Shown one piece after another: positions 1-8,930 of a stretch of DNA of 62,510 bases. A program made the position numbers and the translations under genes. The stretch's first letter is position 1. Every line of letters begins with the position of its first letter. The notes under the pieces were generated by a model, which saw only the letters and a program-made list of their open reading frames with translations, was not told the origin of the DNA and searched no databases. This stretch comes from Phycisphaerales bacterium (GTDB taxonomy: Bacteria > Planctomycetota > Phycisphaerae > Phycisphaerales > UBA1924): positions 1 to 62,510 of the forward strand of contig JAJDDI010000026.1 in the NCBI GenBank assembly GCA_029260375.1. The letters run 5' to 3'.

Positions 1-125
1 TCACCGAGTGCCGCATCGACAACGGTCAGCACATCAAGCGCTTCCAGCCCAAGGACAGGGGTCGGGCCCACCCGATTCTGAAGCGTACGAGCCACATCAC
101 CCTGTCTGTGCAGGAGCGAGCCTGA
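1..125 (+). CDS. rplV: Ribosomal protein L22, C-terminal fragment
   Basis: The window opens inside this gene. The frame ending at the TGA at 123-125 gives a basic tail with the segment RAHPILKRTSHITLSV, which matches the usual L22 C-terminus. L22 lines the peptide exit tunnel of the 50S subunit. Its position directly before rpsC is the standard S10-operon order. The stop codon overlaps the start of rpsC by one base (TGATG), so the two are probably translationally coupled. The N-terminal part lies outside the window. Confidence 0.88.
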   Translation, partial: TECRIDNGQHIKRFQPKDRGRAHPILKRTSHITLSVQERA

Positions 126-829
126 TGGGACAGAAATCACAACCATTCGGGTTCCGACTCGGGATCACCGAGACCCACCGCAGCCGCTGGTACGCGCCCA
201 AGGCGCTCTACGGCGAGCTGCTGGTCGAGGACGAGAAGATCCGTCGGTACCTTGATACCCGCCTCAACCGCACGCCGCCGAACGCGGCGGTGTCGGACAT
301 CCACATCGAGCGCACCCGCGAGGAGCTCAAGATCATCGTCCGGACGGCGCGTCCGGGCCTTGTGATCGGGCCCAAGGGCGCGGAGGTGGATCGGATGACC
401 GAGGAGCTGCGGTACATGACGGGTCGCAAGGTCTCGATCTCGATCCTGGAGATCAAGAACCCGGACATGGACGCGCAGCTGGTGGCCGACGGGGTCGCCG
501 AGCAGCTCAAGCGCCGCATGGGTTTCCGGCGTGTTGTGAAGATGCGAGGCGAGAACGTGATGCAGCAGGGCGCCAAGGGCGTTCGCATCCAGGTCAAGGG
601 TCGTCTGGGCGGGGCCGAGATGAGCCGCGCGATGGACGTGCGTCTGGGGGCGTTGCCCCTGAGCACGCTGCAGGCGGAGATCGATTACGGGTTTTCCGAG
701 AGCCGGACGACGTACGGGCTCATCGGGGTCAAGTGCTGGATCTTCAAGGGTCTGTACTCCGAGGGTCAGGAAGACGAGCGTCAGACGGACGCGGCGGGCG
801 GCACGGCCCGGGCGCGTGGGCGACGTTGA
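125..829 (+). CDS. rpsC: 30S ribosomal protein S3
   Basis: The 234-residue product starts MGQKSQPFGFRLGITETHRS, a typical S3 N-terminus. A KH domain follows with VIGPKGAEVDRM as its GxxG loop, and the C-terminal domain holds GVRIQVKGRLGGAEMSR. S3 binds 16S rRNA in the 30S head at the mRNA entry channel. The ATG at 125 is preferred because it overlaps the rplV stop; an open frame continues upstream but has no S3 similarity. The last 20 residues are a Gln/Glu/Gly/Arg-rich tail. Confidence 0.97.
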   Translation: MGQKSQPFGFRLGITETHRSRWYAPKALYGELLVEDEKIRRYLDTRLNRTPPNAAVSDIHIERTREELKIIVRTARPGLVIGPKGAEVDRMTEELRYMTGRKVSISILEIKNPDMDAQLVADGVAEQLKRRMGFRRVVKMRGENVMQQGAKGVRIQVKGRLGGAEMSRAMDVRLGALPLSTLQAEIDYGFSESRTTYGLIGVKCWIFKGLYSEGQEDERQTDAAGGTARARGRR

Positions 830-866
830 TCGCGGGTTGACGAGCAAGAGTTAGAGGAACGAAGAA

Positions 867-1292
867 ATGCCTCCCTACAAAATCCCCAAGCGAGTCAAGC
901 ACCGCAAAGAGTTCCGGCGCGTCCGCGACCGGAAGGCGACCAAGGGCAACTACGTCGCGTTCGGTGATTTCGGTCTGCAGGCGCTCGAGGGCTGCTGGCT
1001 CAAGAGCAACTGCATCGAGGCCGGTCGAGTCGCGGCGCAGCACTACCTCAAGCGTGAGGGCAAGCTGTTCATCCGGGTGTTCCCGGACAAGCCGGTGAGC
1101 AAGAAGCCGCTTGAGACTCGGATGGGCAAGGGCAAGGCGGACGTGGACTACTGGGCGGCGCGGGTCAAGCCCGGGACGGTCCTGTTCGAGCTCGCGGGCG
1201 TGAGCGAGGAACGGGCCAAGGGCGCGTTCCACCGGGTGGCGATGAAGATGCCGATCCGCTGCCGCATGGTCGGTCGGCGGGTCACGGTCTGA
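867..1292 (+). CDS. rplP: 50S ribosomal protein L16
   Basis: A protein of 141 residues, normal for L16. Hallmarks are the basic N-terminus ([16 protein letters not shown]), [38 protein letters not shown] and [16 protein letters not shown]16 helps organise the 50S A-site and peptidyl-transferase region. It sits 37 nt after rpsC and 14 nt before rpmC, in the canonical order. An AGAGGAACG ribosome binding site precedes the start. Confidence 0.97.
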   Translation: MPPYKIPKRVKHRKEFRRVRDRKATKGNYVAFGDFGLQALEGCWLKSNCIEAGRVAAQHYLKREGKLFIRVFPDKPVSKKPLETRMGKGKADVDYWAARVKPGTVLFELAGVSEERAKGAFHRVAMKMPIRCRMVGRRVTV

Positions 1293-1306
1293 GGAAGGAC
1301 GAAGCG

Positions 1307-1525
1307 ATGGGCGCCAAGCTCGAGACGGATAAGAAGAGTGAGCAGCTGCTCTCGTCCCTGAAGGACGAGGAGATCGCTGTCGAGATCAAGCGGCTCCGCG
1401 CGAGCCTGATGACGCTGCGGAACCAGTCCGTGAGCGAGAAGGTCGAAGATACGAGCATGTTCGGCAAAACCCGGCGCGACATCGCCCGCCTGTTGGGCGA
1501 GCGGACACGACGGGCACAGGCCTGA
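1307..1525 (+). CDS. rpmC: 50S ribosomal protein L29
   Basis: A small, 72-residue, alpha-helical and highly charged protein in the rpmC position between rplP and rpsQ. The pattern [24 protein letters not shown] followed by [13 protein letters not shown] fits the two-helix L29 fold, including the conserved R-x-x-I-A-R-x-x segment. L29 sits at the exit tunnel near the trigger factor and SRP docking site. It has about ten extra N-terminal residues compared with the minimal L29. Confidence 0.93.
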   Translation: MGAKLETDKKSEQLLSSLKDEEIAVEIKRLRASLMTLRNQSVSEKVEDTSMFGKTRRDIARLLGERTRRAQA

Positions 1526-1538
1526 GAAGGACGGACGC

Positions 1539-1814
1539 ATGAGCGAGCAGCAAGGCCAGACCAGCACGGGCGCCAGGACGGGTGTCGTCGAGTCAGACTC
1601 GCGCGACAAGACCCGCAAGGTCGTCATCGAGTTCCAGGCCCGCCACCCGAAGTACGGCAAGTACATCCAGCGGCGGACGGTCCTCCACGTGCACGACGAG
1701 AACAACGAGTCACACACCGGGGACGTGGTCGAGGTTATGCCCTGCCGCCCGGTCAGCAAAACCAAGTCGTGGACCATCAGCAGAGTCGTGGACAAGCGTT
1801 CCGACGCGATGTGA
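1539..1814 (+). CDS. rpsQ: 30S ribosomal protein S17
   Basis: A protein of 91 residues. After a short Gln/Ser-rich N-terminus it shows [38 protein letters not shown] and [18 protein letters not shown], the OB-fold signature of S17, a primary 16S rRNA-binding protein. It follows rpmC by 13 nt and precedes rplN, as in most bacteria. Confidence 0.96.
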   Translation: MSEQQGQTSTGARTGVVESDSRDKTRKVVIEFQARHPKYGKYIQRRTVLHVHDENNESHTGDVVEVMPCRPVSKTKSWTISRVVDKRSDAM

Positions 1815-1848
1815 GCAAAGGCCGCCCCAGCCGGGCGGAGGTTGAGCG

Positions 1849-2235
1849 ATGCTTCAGCAAGAATCACGGTGCGAAGTCGCCGACAACTCAGGGGCCAAGG
1901 TCGCCATGGTCATCCGCGTCTACGGCGGATCGACCGGGCGCGGTCAGTACACCCGCAAGACCGCGGGTGTCGGTGACCGGGTCCTGGTGACGGTCAAGAA
2001 GTCCCTGCCCGGGTCCGACATCAAGTCGGGCGACATGTCCAAGGCGGTTGTCGTCCGCACGGCCAAGTCCACCCGGCGCAAGGACGGGTCCTACGTCAAG
2101 TTCGATTCGAGCGCCGTGGTGCTCATCGGCGACGACGGGAACCCCAAGGGCACGCGCATTTTCGGGCCCGTGGCCCGCGAGCTGCGTGAGCGGAACTACA
2201 TGAAGATTGTCTCGCTCGCTTCGGAGGTGGTGTGA
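1849..2235 (+). CDS. rplN: 50S ribosomal protein L14
   Basis: A 128-residue protein (family about 122) starting [18 protein letters not shown], an almost invariant L14 N-terminus. KKDGS-like and [20 protein letters not shown] segments complete the match. L14 forms part of the intersubunit face and binds 23S rRNA. There is a small insertion around [17 protein letters not shown]. The stop codon overlaps the start of rplX by one base. Confidence 0.97.
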   Translation: MLQQESRCEVADNSGAKVAMVIRVYGGSTGRGQYTRKTAGVGDRVLVTVKKSLPGSDIKSGDMSKAVVVRTAKSTRRKDGSYVKFDSSAVVLIGDDGNPKGTRIFGPVARELRERNYMKIVSLASEVV

Positions 2236-2567
2236 TGCCCAGGCACGTACGCAGTGGGGATCAGGTGATCGTGACCGCCGGCGCCGAGAAGGGCAAGACC
2301 GGAGAGGTCGCGCGCATCCTGACCGACAAGGACCAGGTCATCGTCAAGGGGCTCAACCTCAAGACGAAGCGACTCAAGCCCACGCAGCTCAACCCGCAGG
2401 GCGGGGTGATCACGAAGGAAGCCCCGATCCACATCTCCAACGTCAGCCCCGTGGTTGACGGTCGGGCGACGCGGGTCCGGTTCGAGACCAAGGAAGACGG
2501 GTCCAAGGTGCGCGTCGCGGCCCGCGGCGGCAAGGTCCTGGGCGAGGTCCGGGGACCCCGGAAGTAA
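2235..2567 (+). CDS. rplX: 50S ribosomal protein L24
   Basis: A 110-residue KOW-domain protein: VRSGDQVIVTAGAEKGKTGE at the N-terminus is the KOW motif that initiates 50S assembly. GGVITKEAPIHISNVSPV is the usual second conserved block. The ATG at 2235 is chosen because it overlaps the rplN TGA (TGATG); an in-frame GTG one codon upstream is a poorer choice. Confidence 0.96.
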   Translation: MPRHVRSGDQVIVTAGAEKGKTGEVARILTDKDQVIVKGLNLKTKRLKPTQLNPQGGVITKEAPIHISNVSPVVDGRATRVRFETKEDGSKVRVAARGGKVLGEVRGPRK

Positions 2568-2620
2568 ACAGATCGACCGCCGGGGCGACGCCCCGAAACC
2601 CCGGAAGAGGGTGACCAGTT

Positions 2621-3256
2621 ATGGCCAAGGACAAGAAGAAAAAAGGCGGCGAACCGACACCCGAAGAGCTCGAGGCTCTGAAGGTCACCGGCACGCCCCG
2701 CCTCAAGACGAAGTTCGAGGACGAGGTTCGCCCCAAGATCGCCGAGAAGTTCGGCGTGAAGAACCCGATGGCGATGCCCGTGCTTGAGAAGATCGTCATC
2801 AACGTCAACATGGGGCGTCACCTGGACGGCACCAAGATCCCGGGCAACATCAAGGAGACCGTCCTTGACACGCTGACCCAGATCTCGGGCCAGAAGCCGA
2901 TCATGCTCACCGCCAAGAAGAGCGTGTCGAACTTCAAGGTGCGTGCCGGGTACGAGACGGCGGCGATGGTGACCATCCGGCGTGACCGGATGTGGCACTT
3001 CCTCGACCGCCTGATCAACCTCACGGCGCCGCGCATCAAGGACTTCCGGGGTCTGAACGACAAGTCGTTCGACCGCCAGGGCAACTACTCGGTGGGTCTG
3101 ACGGAGCAGGGTGTGTTCCCCGAGATCAACATGGCCGAGGTGAACTTCACACACGGGATGAACATCAACTTCGGCTTCGGCAGGTCAAACCCGGAGCTGA
3201 GCCGGTTCGTGCTCGACGAGCTGGGGATGCCGTTCAAGAAGCCCGAGGACAACTGA
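2621..3256 (+). CDS. rplE: 50S ribosomal protein L5, N-terminally extended
   Basis: A 211-residue L5; the family is usually near 180. The core begins around residue 28 ([20 protein letters not shown]) and includes [31 protein letters not shown] and [21 protein letters not shown]5 binds 5S rRNA and contacts the P-site tRNA. The extra N-terminus is Lys/Glu-rich ([20 protein letters not shown]). The start is well placed with a GAGGGTGA-type site upstream, so the extension is probably real. Confidence 0.96.
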   Translation: MAKDKKKKGGEPTPEELEALKVTGTPRLKTKFEDEVRPKIAEKFGVKNPMAMPVLEKIVINVNMGRHLDGTKIPGNIKETVLDTLTQISGQKPIMLTAKKSVSNFKVRAGYETAAMVTIRRDRMWHFLDRLINLTAPRIKDFRGLNDKSFDRQGNYSVGLTEQGVFPEINMAEVNFTHGMNINFGFGRSNPELSRFVLDELGMPFKKPEDN

Positions 3257-3305
3257 CCAAGGTTTATCAGGGCCCGCCCGGCGGGCCCAGGGAGCGATCC
3301 GAAGC

Positions 3306-3491
3306 ATGGCCACGAAAGCGCAAGTCGCCAAGAGCAAAAGAACCCCGAAGTACTCGTCGCGCCTGGTGCGTCGGTGCGAGCTGACGGGGCGTTCGCGGAG
3401 CGTGTACCGCAAGTTTCGGATCAGCCGGATCATGCTGCGGAAGCTGGCACTCGAGGGCAAGATCCCCGGGATGCGCAAGGCGAGCTGGTAA
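3306..3491 (+). CDS. rpsN: 30S ribosomal protein S14, short form without zinc ligands
   Basis: A 61-residue protein of the same length and layout as zinc-type S14: [39 protein letters not shown] and [10 protein letters not shown]. The zinc form carries two CxxC pairs. Here the first pair reads CELT and the second ISRIM, so only Cys24 remains and the protein should not bind zinc. It lies between rplE and rpsH as in the canonical spc operon. S14 stabilises the 30S head. Confidence 0.95.
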   Translation: MATKAQVAKSKRTPKYSSRLVRRCELTGRSRSVYRKFRISRIMLRKLALEGKIPGMRKASW

Positions 3492-3553
3492 GAACGGGCA
3501 ACGAACCGCGGGCGCCAAGAGGCGACCCATCGGAAGAGGCAAGGGAAAGCACT

Positions 3554-3952
3554 ATGTCGCTGAATGATCCCATCGCGGACATGCTCACACGGATCCGCAA
3601 CGCATCGCGCAACCGCGCGAAGTCGGTTGTGTGCATGAACAGCAAGGTGTGCCGCGGCATCGCGGACGTCCTGACCAAGGAGGGGTACGTCAAGGGCTTC
3701 GAGGTCCACGACGATTCCCGCCAGGGGACGATCCACATCGATCTGAAGTACGGACCGCGCGGTGAGACGATCCTGCACGAGCTCAAGCGTGCGTCCAAGC
3801 CCGGTCGGCGTGAGTACCGGGGCGTGGAGCACATCCCGTCGCCCGTCCAGGGGCTGGGGATCTCCATCGTCTCGACGAGCCGGGGGGTGCTGAGCGATCG
3901 GCGCTGCCGCGAGGAACGCGTGGGCGGCGAGCTGCTCTGCACGGTGCACTAA
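3554..3952 (+). CDS. rpsH: 30S ribosomal protein S8
   Basis: A protein of 132 residues, typical for S8. MSLNDPIADMLTRIRNASRN is the classical N-terminus, and the C-terminal block GLGISIVSTSRGVLSDRRCR resembles the usual GxGxxIxSTSxGVMtdxxAR motif. S8 nucleates the 30S platform and in enterobacteria represses the spc operon. The ATG at 3554 is chosen by homology; the open frame extends upstream over the rpsN end without S8 similarity. Confidence 0.97.
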   Translation: MSLNDPIADMLTRIRNASRNRAKSVVCMNSKVCRGIADVLTKEGYVKGFEVHDDSRQGTIHIDLKYGPRGETILHELKRASKPGRREYRGVEHIPSPVQGLGISIVSTSRGVLSDRRCREERVGGELLCTVH

Positions 3953-4021
3953 GAACGAGGGCAGGCTGGAATCCCCGGGCAACAGCGCCCGGACGACGAT
4001 GACAGGCCCGGAGGTGAACGA

Positions 4022-4573
4022 ATGTCTCGTATCGGCAAGAAACCCGTTGAAGTCCCCTCGAACGTGAAGGTGTCGCTCTCGGGCAACACGATCACGATCG
4101 AGGGCCCCAAGGGCTCGCTCAGCTTTACGCACCGCCCCGAGGTCAGCGTAACGTGGGACGAGGGCGAGAAATCCGTGACCGTCTCGATCGACGAGAAGAA
4201 CATGAAGATCAAGCCCGTCCGCGCCTACTGGGGCACCACCCGGGCGCTGATCGCCAACATGATCAAGGGCGTCGTGGACGGGTACGAGAAGAAGCTCGAG
4301 GTCGTGGGCGTGGGCTGGACGGCCAGCGTCGCGGGCCAGAAGCTCGCGCTCAAGGTCGGCTACGCCAACACCGTCGAGGTCGCGATCCCCGCCGGCGTGA
4401 ACGTGAGCACCGAGAAGCAGACGATCACGGTCAACGGCACGGACAAGCAGGCCGTCGGCCAGTTCGCCGCCGAGGTCCGGTCGGTCCGCAAGCCCGAGCC
4501 CTACAACGGCAAGGGCATCAAGTACACCACGGAAGTGATCAAGAAGAAGCAGGGCAAGCAGTTCGGCAGCTAA
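4022..4573 (+). CDS. rplF: 50S ribosomal protein L6
   Basis: A 183-residue protein with the L6 opening MSRIGKKPVEVPSNVKVSLS and two related half-domains. VDGYEKKLEVVGVGW and the C-terminal rRNA-binding motif RKPEPYNGKGIKYTTEVIKK are diagnostic. L6 lies near the sarcin-ricin loop and factor-binding site. An AGGTGAACG ribosome binding site precedes the ATG. Confidence 0.97.
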   Translation: MSRIGKKPVEVPSNVKVSLSGNTITIEGPKGSLSFTHRPEVSVTWDEGEKSVTVSIDEKNMKIKPVRAYWGTTRALIANMIKGVVDGYEKKLEVVGVGWTASVAGQKLALKVGYANTVEVAIPAGVNVSTEKQTITVNGTDKQAVGQFAAEVRSVRKPEPYNGKGIKYTTEVIKKKQGKQFGS

Positions 4574-4615
4574 GCCCGCCTCCGGCGTTCGCGCGTCCGG
4601 GAGAGGAACGGATCG

Positions 4616-4978
4616 ATGGACAGGAACAAGCTCAAGACCAAGCAGCGCAGCCGCCGGCGGATCGGCATCCGCAAGCGCATCGAGGGCACGCCCGAGCGTC
4701 CGCGCCTGCGTGTGTACCGCTCGCTGAACCACATGTACGCCCAGGTCATCGACGACCTGGCCGGTCGCACGCTCGCCTCCGCGTCCACGCGGGACAAGGA
4801 TATGGGCGTCGATTCGACGGGCAACGCCGGCGCCGCGGAAGCGGTGGGGGCCAAGCTCGCCGAGAAGGCCAAGGCCGCGGGCGTGACCAAGGTCGTGTTC
4901 GACCGAGGCGGATTCAAGTACCACGGGCGCGTCAAGGCGCTGGCGGACGCGGCTCGCAAGGGCGGTCTGGACTTCTGA
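4616..4978 (+). CDS. rplR: 50S ribosomal protein L18
   Basis: A protein of 120 residues. [20 protein letters not shown] is the basic N-terminus that contacts 5S r[23 protein letters not shown] and [20 protein letters not shown] are the conserved L18 segments. With L5 it forms the 5S rRNP. It lies between rplF and rpsE in canonical order. Confidence 0.97.
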   Translation: MDRNKLKTKQRSRRRIGIRKRIEGTPERPRLRVYRSLNHMYAQVIDDLAGRTLASASTRDKDMGVDSTGNAGAAEAVGAKLAEKAKAAGVTKVVFDRGGFKYHGRVKALADAARKGGLDF

Positions 4979-5028
4979 CGACCCACCACGGGACGCACAG
5001 GCGCCCCCGACTCTGAAGGAACGGCGAC

Positions 5029-5820
5029 ATGCCAGAGATTCTCGACGAATCAACCAATCTCGAGTCCCAGACCGTCAACATCTATCGCACGGCGGCGACG
5101 GTCAAGGGCGGACGGCGCTTCAGCTTCGGCGCGCTCGTCGTTGTCGGTGACCGGCGCGGACGCGTCGGCTTCGGCTACGGCAAGTCCAACGAGGTCCCCA
5201 ACGCCATCGAGAAGGCGCAGAAGTACGCCAAGCAGACGCTCAAGGGCGTCTCCATGGCGGGCTCGACGCTGCCCCACGAGGTCGAGGGTCGCTTCGGCTC
5301 CAGCCGCGTGCGACTGATCCCCGCCAGCCCCGGAACGGGCGTTGTGGCGGGCGGCACGGTCCGCACCATTCTTGAGATGGCCGGCATCACCGACTGCCTG
5401 ACCAAGTGCTACGGCTCGACGACCAAGCTCAACACGGTCAAGGCCGTCTTCGACGGGCTGAGCAAGATCCAGACCCGCGAGCAGATCGCCGAACTCCGCG
5501 GCGTGGAGATCACCACGACCCACATCGAGCAGCGCATCGAGCGCGGCATGCGGTTCATGCCCAGCGCCAGCGAGGGCGAGAAGATGCGAGCCCCCGTCAA
5601 CACCATCGGCCAGGACCGCCAGGGCGGTCGCGGTGGACGCGGTGGCGGACGCGGCGGGCGTGGGGGCGGCGGCGGACGCGGCGGCCCGCGTGGTGGCGGT
5701 GGTGGCGGTGGTGGACGTGGTCCCGGCGGTCCCGGCGGTCCCGGTGGACCCGGCGGTGCTGGTGGACCCGGCGGCGCCCCGACCCCCGCGGCTCCCGAGT
5801 CCAAGCCCGCGGATTCCTGA
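5029..5820 (+). CDS. rpsE: 30S ribosomal protein S5 with a long RGG-type tail
   Basis: The first 190 or so residues are a normal S5: KGGRRFSFGALVVVGDRRG, GFGYGKSNEVPNAIEKA, a PHEVEG loop and IPASPGTGVVAGGTVR. S5 acts in decoding fidelity and at the mRNA entry site. The protein then continues for about 70 residues made almost only of Gly, Arg and Pro (GGRGGRGGGRGG, PGGPGGPGG), ending APTPAAPESKPADS. The family is usually about 165-175 residues. The tail is in frame and closed by a single TGA at 5818, so it is not an obvious frameshift product. Confidence 0.96.
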   Translation: MPEILDESTNLESQTVNIYRTAATVKGGRRFSFGALVVVGDRRGRVGFGYGKSNEVPNAIEKAQKYAKQTLKGVSMAGSTLPHEVEGRFGSSRVRLIPASPGTGVVAGGTVRTILEMAGITDCLTKCYGSTTKLNTVKAVFDGLSKIQTREQIAELRGVEITTTHIEQRIERGMRFMPSASEGEKMRAPVNTIGQDRQGGRGGRGGGRGGRGGGGGRGGPRGGGGGGGGRGPGGPGGPGGPGGAGGPGGAPTPAAPESKPADS

Positions 5821-5839
5821 ACGAAACGACCGAACCAAC

Positions 5840-5862
5840 CCGGCGGGACAACGACCCGCCGG
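5840..5862 (+). other. Hairpin in the rpsE-rplO gap, where rpmD would lie
   Basis: CCGGCGGG (5840-5847) pairs perfectly with CCCGCCGG (5855-5862) around a 7-nt loop. No T-tract follows, so it is not an ordinary terminator. It may be an mRNA processing or stability element between rpsE and rplO. The gap is only 78 nt and holds no L30 gene. Confidence 0.5.
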
Positions 5863-5898
5863 TGACACAAACAACGCCTCGGACCGGAGTGCCGGATC

Positions 5899-6510
5899 AT
5901 GATGATTCACGAGATCACCGCCCTCGCAGGAAAGAACAAGAAGCGCAAGCGCGTCGGTCGCGGCCAGGGCTCTGGCCACGGCAAGACCGCGGGTCGTGGT
6001 AGTAAGGGCGCCGGCTCCCGCGCGGGCAACTCGCGTCTCTTCCCGTTCGAGGGTGGCCAGATGCCGTTCTTCCGGCGCATGCCGAAGATGGGCTTCACCA
6101 ACGCCAACTTCATGACCCACTTCTGGATCGTCAACCTGCGTGACCTGCTCGCGCACGACGACTTCAAGAAGGGCGGCACGGTCAACATTGACGCGCTGAT
6201 CAAGGCCGGCCTGGTGCGTGACACCTCGCGGGACCTCAAGATCCTTGGCGCCCTGCCCGATGGCGAGGACTCGCTGAAGATCAAGTTCGAGGTCGAGGCC
6301 AACCGGGTCTCGGACCCGGCGCGTATCCTGATCGAGGGCGCCGGGGGCAGCGTCAAGGAGACGGGCACCCGTCGCGACCGGGTCCGCGGCGTGGACCGCA
6401 ACTCGGACGACCGCTCGCCCAAGAACCAGACCAAGAAGCGGCGCCGGCGCGAGATTCAGGAGATCAAGTACGAGGCCGCCGCCAAGGGCGAGGTCATCAA
6501 GAAGAAGTGA
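5899..6510 (+). CDS. rplO: 50S ribosomal protein L15, C-terminally extended
   Basis: The N-terminal half is classical L15: KKRKRVGRGQGSGHGKTAGR, followed by a Gly/Arg-rich stretch and FEGGQMPFFRRMPKMGF. The protein has 203 residues against about 145-150 in the family. The surplus is a basic, low-complexity C-terminus from about residue 160 (NQTKKRRRREIQEIKYEAAA). Two adjacent ATG codons (5899, 5902) could start it. L15 is a late assembly protein of the 50S subunit; it precedes secY as usual. Confidence 0.95.
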   Translation: MMIHEITALAGKNKKRKRVGRGQGSGHGKTAGRGSKGAGSRAGNSRLFPFEGGQMPFFRRMPKMGFTNANFMTHFWIVNLRDLLAHDDFKKGGTVNIDALIKAGLVRDTSRDLKILGALPDGEDSLKIKFEVEANRVSDPARILIEGAGGSVKETGTRRDRVRGVDRNSDDRSPKNQTKKRRRREIQEIKYEAAAKGEVIKKK

Positions 6511-6581
6511 TGACCGCCGATCGGGGTGTGGGCCCCGCGTTGTTGGGCACGGACGGAATGCGACGCTGAGGGTTCGAAACG

Positions 6582-7958
6582 ATGCTGTTTCAGACGATCG
6601 CCAACGTCTTCCGTATCAAAGAGCTGCGGAACAAGATCCTGTTCACGCTGGCGATGCTCGCGGTCTACCGCATCGGGTTCTGGATCCCGCTGCCCGGTGT
6701 GAACCAGGAGCAGCTGATCAAGTTCTTCGAGATGCAGGCCGCCGAGGGCAGCGCCGCCGGGCGTCTGGCCTCGTACGTCGCGATCTTCTCGGGCGGCTCG
6801 TTCGGCCAGTCCACGATCTTCGGCCTGGGCATCATGCCGTACATCACGGCGGCCATCATCTTCCAACTCCTGGGCTCGGCCCTGCCCGCGCTCAAGAAGC
6901 TCAAGGACGAGGGCGCCTCGGGCCAGCAGAAGATCCAGGAGTGGACCCGCTACGTCACCGTCGGGCTCTGCATCGTGCAGGCCGCGGGCTGGCTGACGTA
7001 CATCACCAGTTCCGGGCTGGTGTATCAGCAGTGGGCCCAGAACCCGCTGTGGTGGGTGATGGCGATCACCGCGCTCACCGCCGGCACCGTCTTCATGATG
7101 TGGCTCGGCGAGCAGATCGACCGCTTCGGCATCGGCAACGGCGTCTCGCTGATCATCATGGCGGGCATCCTGACGGGCATGCCCGGCGCCGTGATGTGGG
7201 TCATCAACAACTTCGAGCCGGGCGACCAGACCAAGATGGGCTGGATGGGCCTGCTCCTGCTGCTGGGCGGCTTCATCCTTGTCATCGCCGGCTCGGTGCT
7301 CATCACCGTCGCCCAGCGACGCATCCCGATCCAGCAGGCCAAGCACACCCGCGGGCGCAAATCCGTCGGCGGGCAACGCTCCTACCTGCCGCTGCGTGTC
7401 AACCACGGCGGCGTCATGCCCATCATCTTCGCCAGCTCGCTCATGGTCTTCCCCTCCGTCGTCTTCGGCGGACTCAACGACCAGGTCCAGAGCTCCGGCG
7501 CCACCGGCTGGTGGCCCAACACCACCCAGTGGCTCAACGACGCGTTCTCGATGGGACAGTTCCCGTACGTCCTGCTGTTTATCGTCATGGTCTACTTCTT
7601 CAGCTACTTCTGGATCACCGTCCAGTTCAACCCTGAAGAGATGTCCAAGCAGCTGCGCGACAGCGGCTCGTTCGTCCCGGGCCTGCGCCCGGGCCCGCGC
7701 ACGGCCGAGTACCTCGAGACGGTCATGGAGCGCATCACTTACGTGGGCGCCGCCTTCCTCTCGATCATCGCGGTGATGCCCATGGTCGTGAACACCGAAC
7801 TGAACATCGACTTCCAGGTGACCCAGTTCCTCGGGGGCACGGGGCTGCTGATCGTTGTGTCTGTCGCCCTGGACTTCCTGCAGCGCGTCGAGGCGGCCTT
7901 GCTTATGCGGAACTACGCGGGCTTCCTGGGCGGCGAGGGCGAGAAGCAGTCCCGCTGA
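6582..7958 (+). CDS. secY: Preprotein translocase channel subunit SecY
   Basis: A 458-residue polytopic protein with the ten-helix SecY plan. Landmarks are RNKILFTLAMLAVYRIGFWI at TM1, the plug and TM2 region with GLGIMPYITAAIIFQLL, GNGVSLIIMAGI, and the cytoplasmic loop ending in RPGPRTAEYLETVMERITYVG. SecY forms the membrane channel for Sec-dependent export. It follows rplO and precedes map; adk, often found between them, is absent. Confidence 0.97.
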   Translation: MLFQTIANVFRIKELRNKILFTLAMLAVYRIGFWIPLPGVNQEQLIKFFEMQAAEGSAAGRLASYVAIFSGGSFGQSTIFGLGIMPYITAAIIFQLLGSALPALKKLKDEGASGQQKIQEWTRYVTVGLCIVQAAGWLTYITSSGLVYQQWAQNPLWWVMAITALTAGTVFMMWLGEQIDRFGIGNGVSLIIMAGILTGMPGAVMWVINNFEPGDQTKMGWMGLLLLLGGFILVIAGSVLITVAQRRIPIQQAKHTRGRKSVGGQRSYLPLRVNHGGVMPIIFASSLMVFPSVVFGGLNDQVQSSGATGWWPNTTQWLNDAFSMGQFPYVLLFIVMVYFFSYFWITVQFNPEEMSKQLRDSGSFVPGLRPGPRTAEYLETVMERITYVGAAFLSIIAVMPMVVNTELNIDFQVTQFLGGTGLLIVVSVALDFLQRVEAALLMRNYAGFLGGEGEKQSR

Positions 7959-7979
7959 CATGCCCGATGGGAGCGGCGC

Positions 7980-8765
7980 ATGTCGATCCCGCTGCGGAAT
8001 CCAGAAGAGATCGAATCGATCGCCGGCGCCGGGCGCGTCGTGTGGGGTGTGCTGGGCGAGCTGCTCGACGCGTGCGCGCCGGGTGTGACGATCCTTGAAC
8101 TTTGCGAGATCGCCTCCCGGCTCCTGCGCGATCGGGGCGCCGAAGCGCTTACACGAGGGCTCGTGGGCGACGGGCCCGTCCCCTTTGCCGGCGTCTGCTG
8201 CGTGAACATCAACGAGATCGCGGCCCACCAGTTCCCGAGCGACCGGGCGATCCGCTCGGGCGATCTGGTCAGCGTGGACCTGAGCGCGTCGCTCGACGGG
8301 TGGTGTGCCGACGCGTGCCGGTCGGTGGTCGTGGGCGGGGCGGACCAGGAATCAGCCCGATTGTGCGAGGGCGCGATCGCGTGCCTGGAAACTGGAATCC
8401 GAGCCTGCCGCCCCGGGGGGATGTGGTCCGAGGTCTCGTCGGGGGTCTTGGCGGCGGCGAGGGACCTGGGGCTGACGATCGTCACCGGGCTGGGGGGGCA
8501 CGGCATCGGGCGGTCGCTCCATGAATCTCCGCTCGCCTGGCTCGACCCGCCGGGGCCCGACTTCAGGCTCCATCCGGGCATCGTGCTGACGCTCGAGCCC
8601 GTCGTGACTCTCGGATCGGGCCAGACGAAGACCCTCGGCGACGGGTGGACGCTCCGGACACGGGACGGCTCCAGGACGGCCTGCGAGGAGCGGACGATCG
8701 CGATCACGCCCGGAGGGCCCCGGGTGCTGACCGGTCCTGGGATGGTGGGGAGCGCTGGAGCATGA
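7980..8765 (+). CDS. map: Type I methionine aminopeptidase
   Basis: A 261-residue enzyme that removes the initiator methionine. Metal ligands can be placed by motif: the two Asp in VSVDLSASLDGWCADACRS, His in GGHGIGRSLHE, Glu in LTLEPVVTLG and Glu in the CEERTIAITPGG segment. The substrate-side His is in NINEIAAHQFPS. It starts 22 nt after secY, so it is probably in the same transcript. The spc/alpha operon position is conserved in many phyla. Confidence 0.95.
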   Translation: MSIPLRNPEEIESIAGAGRVVWGVLGELLDACAPGVTILELCEIASRLLRDRGAEALTRGLVGDGPVPFAGVCCVNINEIAAHQFPSDRAIRSGDLVSVDLSASLDGWCADACRSVVVGGADQESARLCEGAIACLETGIRACRPGGMWSEVSSGVLAAARDLGLTIVTGLGGHGIGRSLHESPLAWLDPPGPDFRLHPGIVLTLEPVVTLGSGQTKTLGDGWTLRTRDGSRTACEERTIAITPGGPRVLTGPGMVGSAGA

Positions 8766-8930
8766 GAATTCGTGGTCCGGGCGCGGGCGGGGAGTGACTC
8801 TGGTCGGGGTCAGCGCTACCATCCCCCTCGCTCCGGGATCCGCGTGGGTCTGCGGGGTGGGTATCGCTCGCGTCGCCCCTCGGTTCGTCGTTTGGGGGCT
8901 TTGTCGGGCCTGTCGGGAGGCGTGTTCGCC

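Noticed and set aside
3185..5053. A 622-codon minus-strand open frame across rpsN to rplR
   Set aside because: Five recognisable ribosomal protein genes occupy the opposite strand; the frame is a GC-bias artefact.
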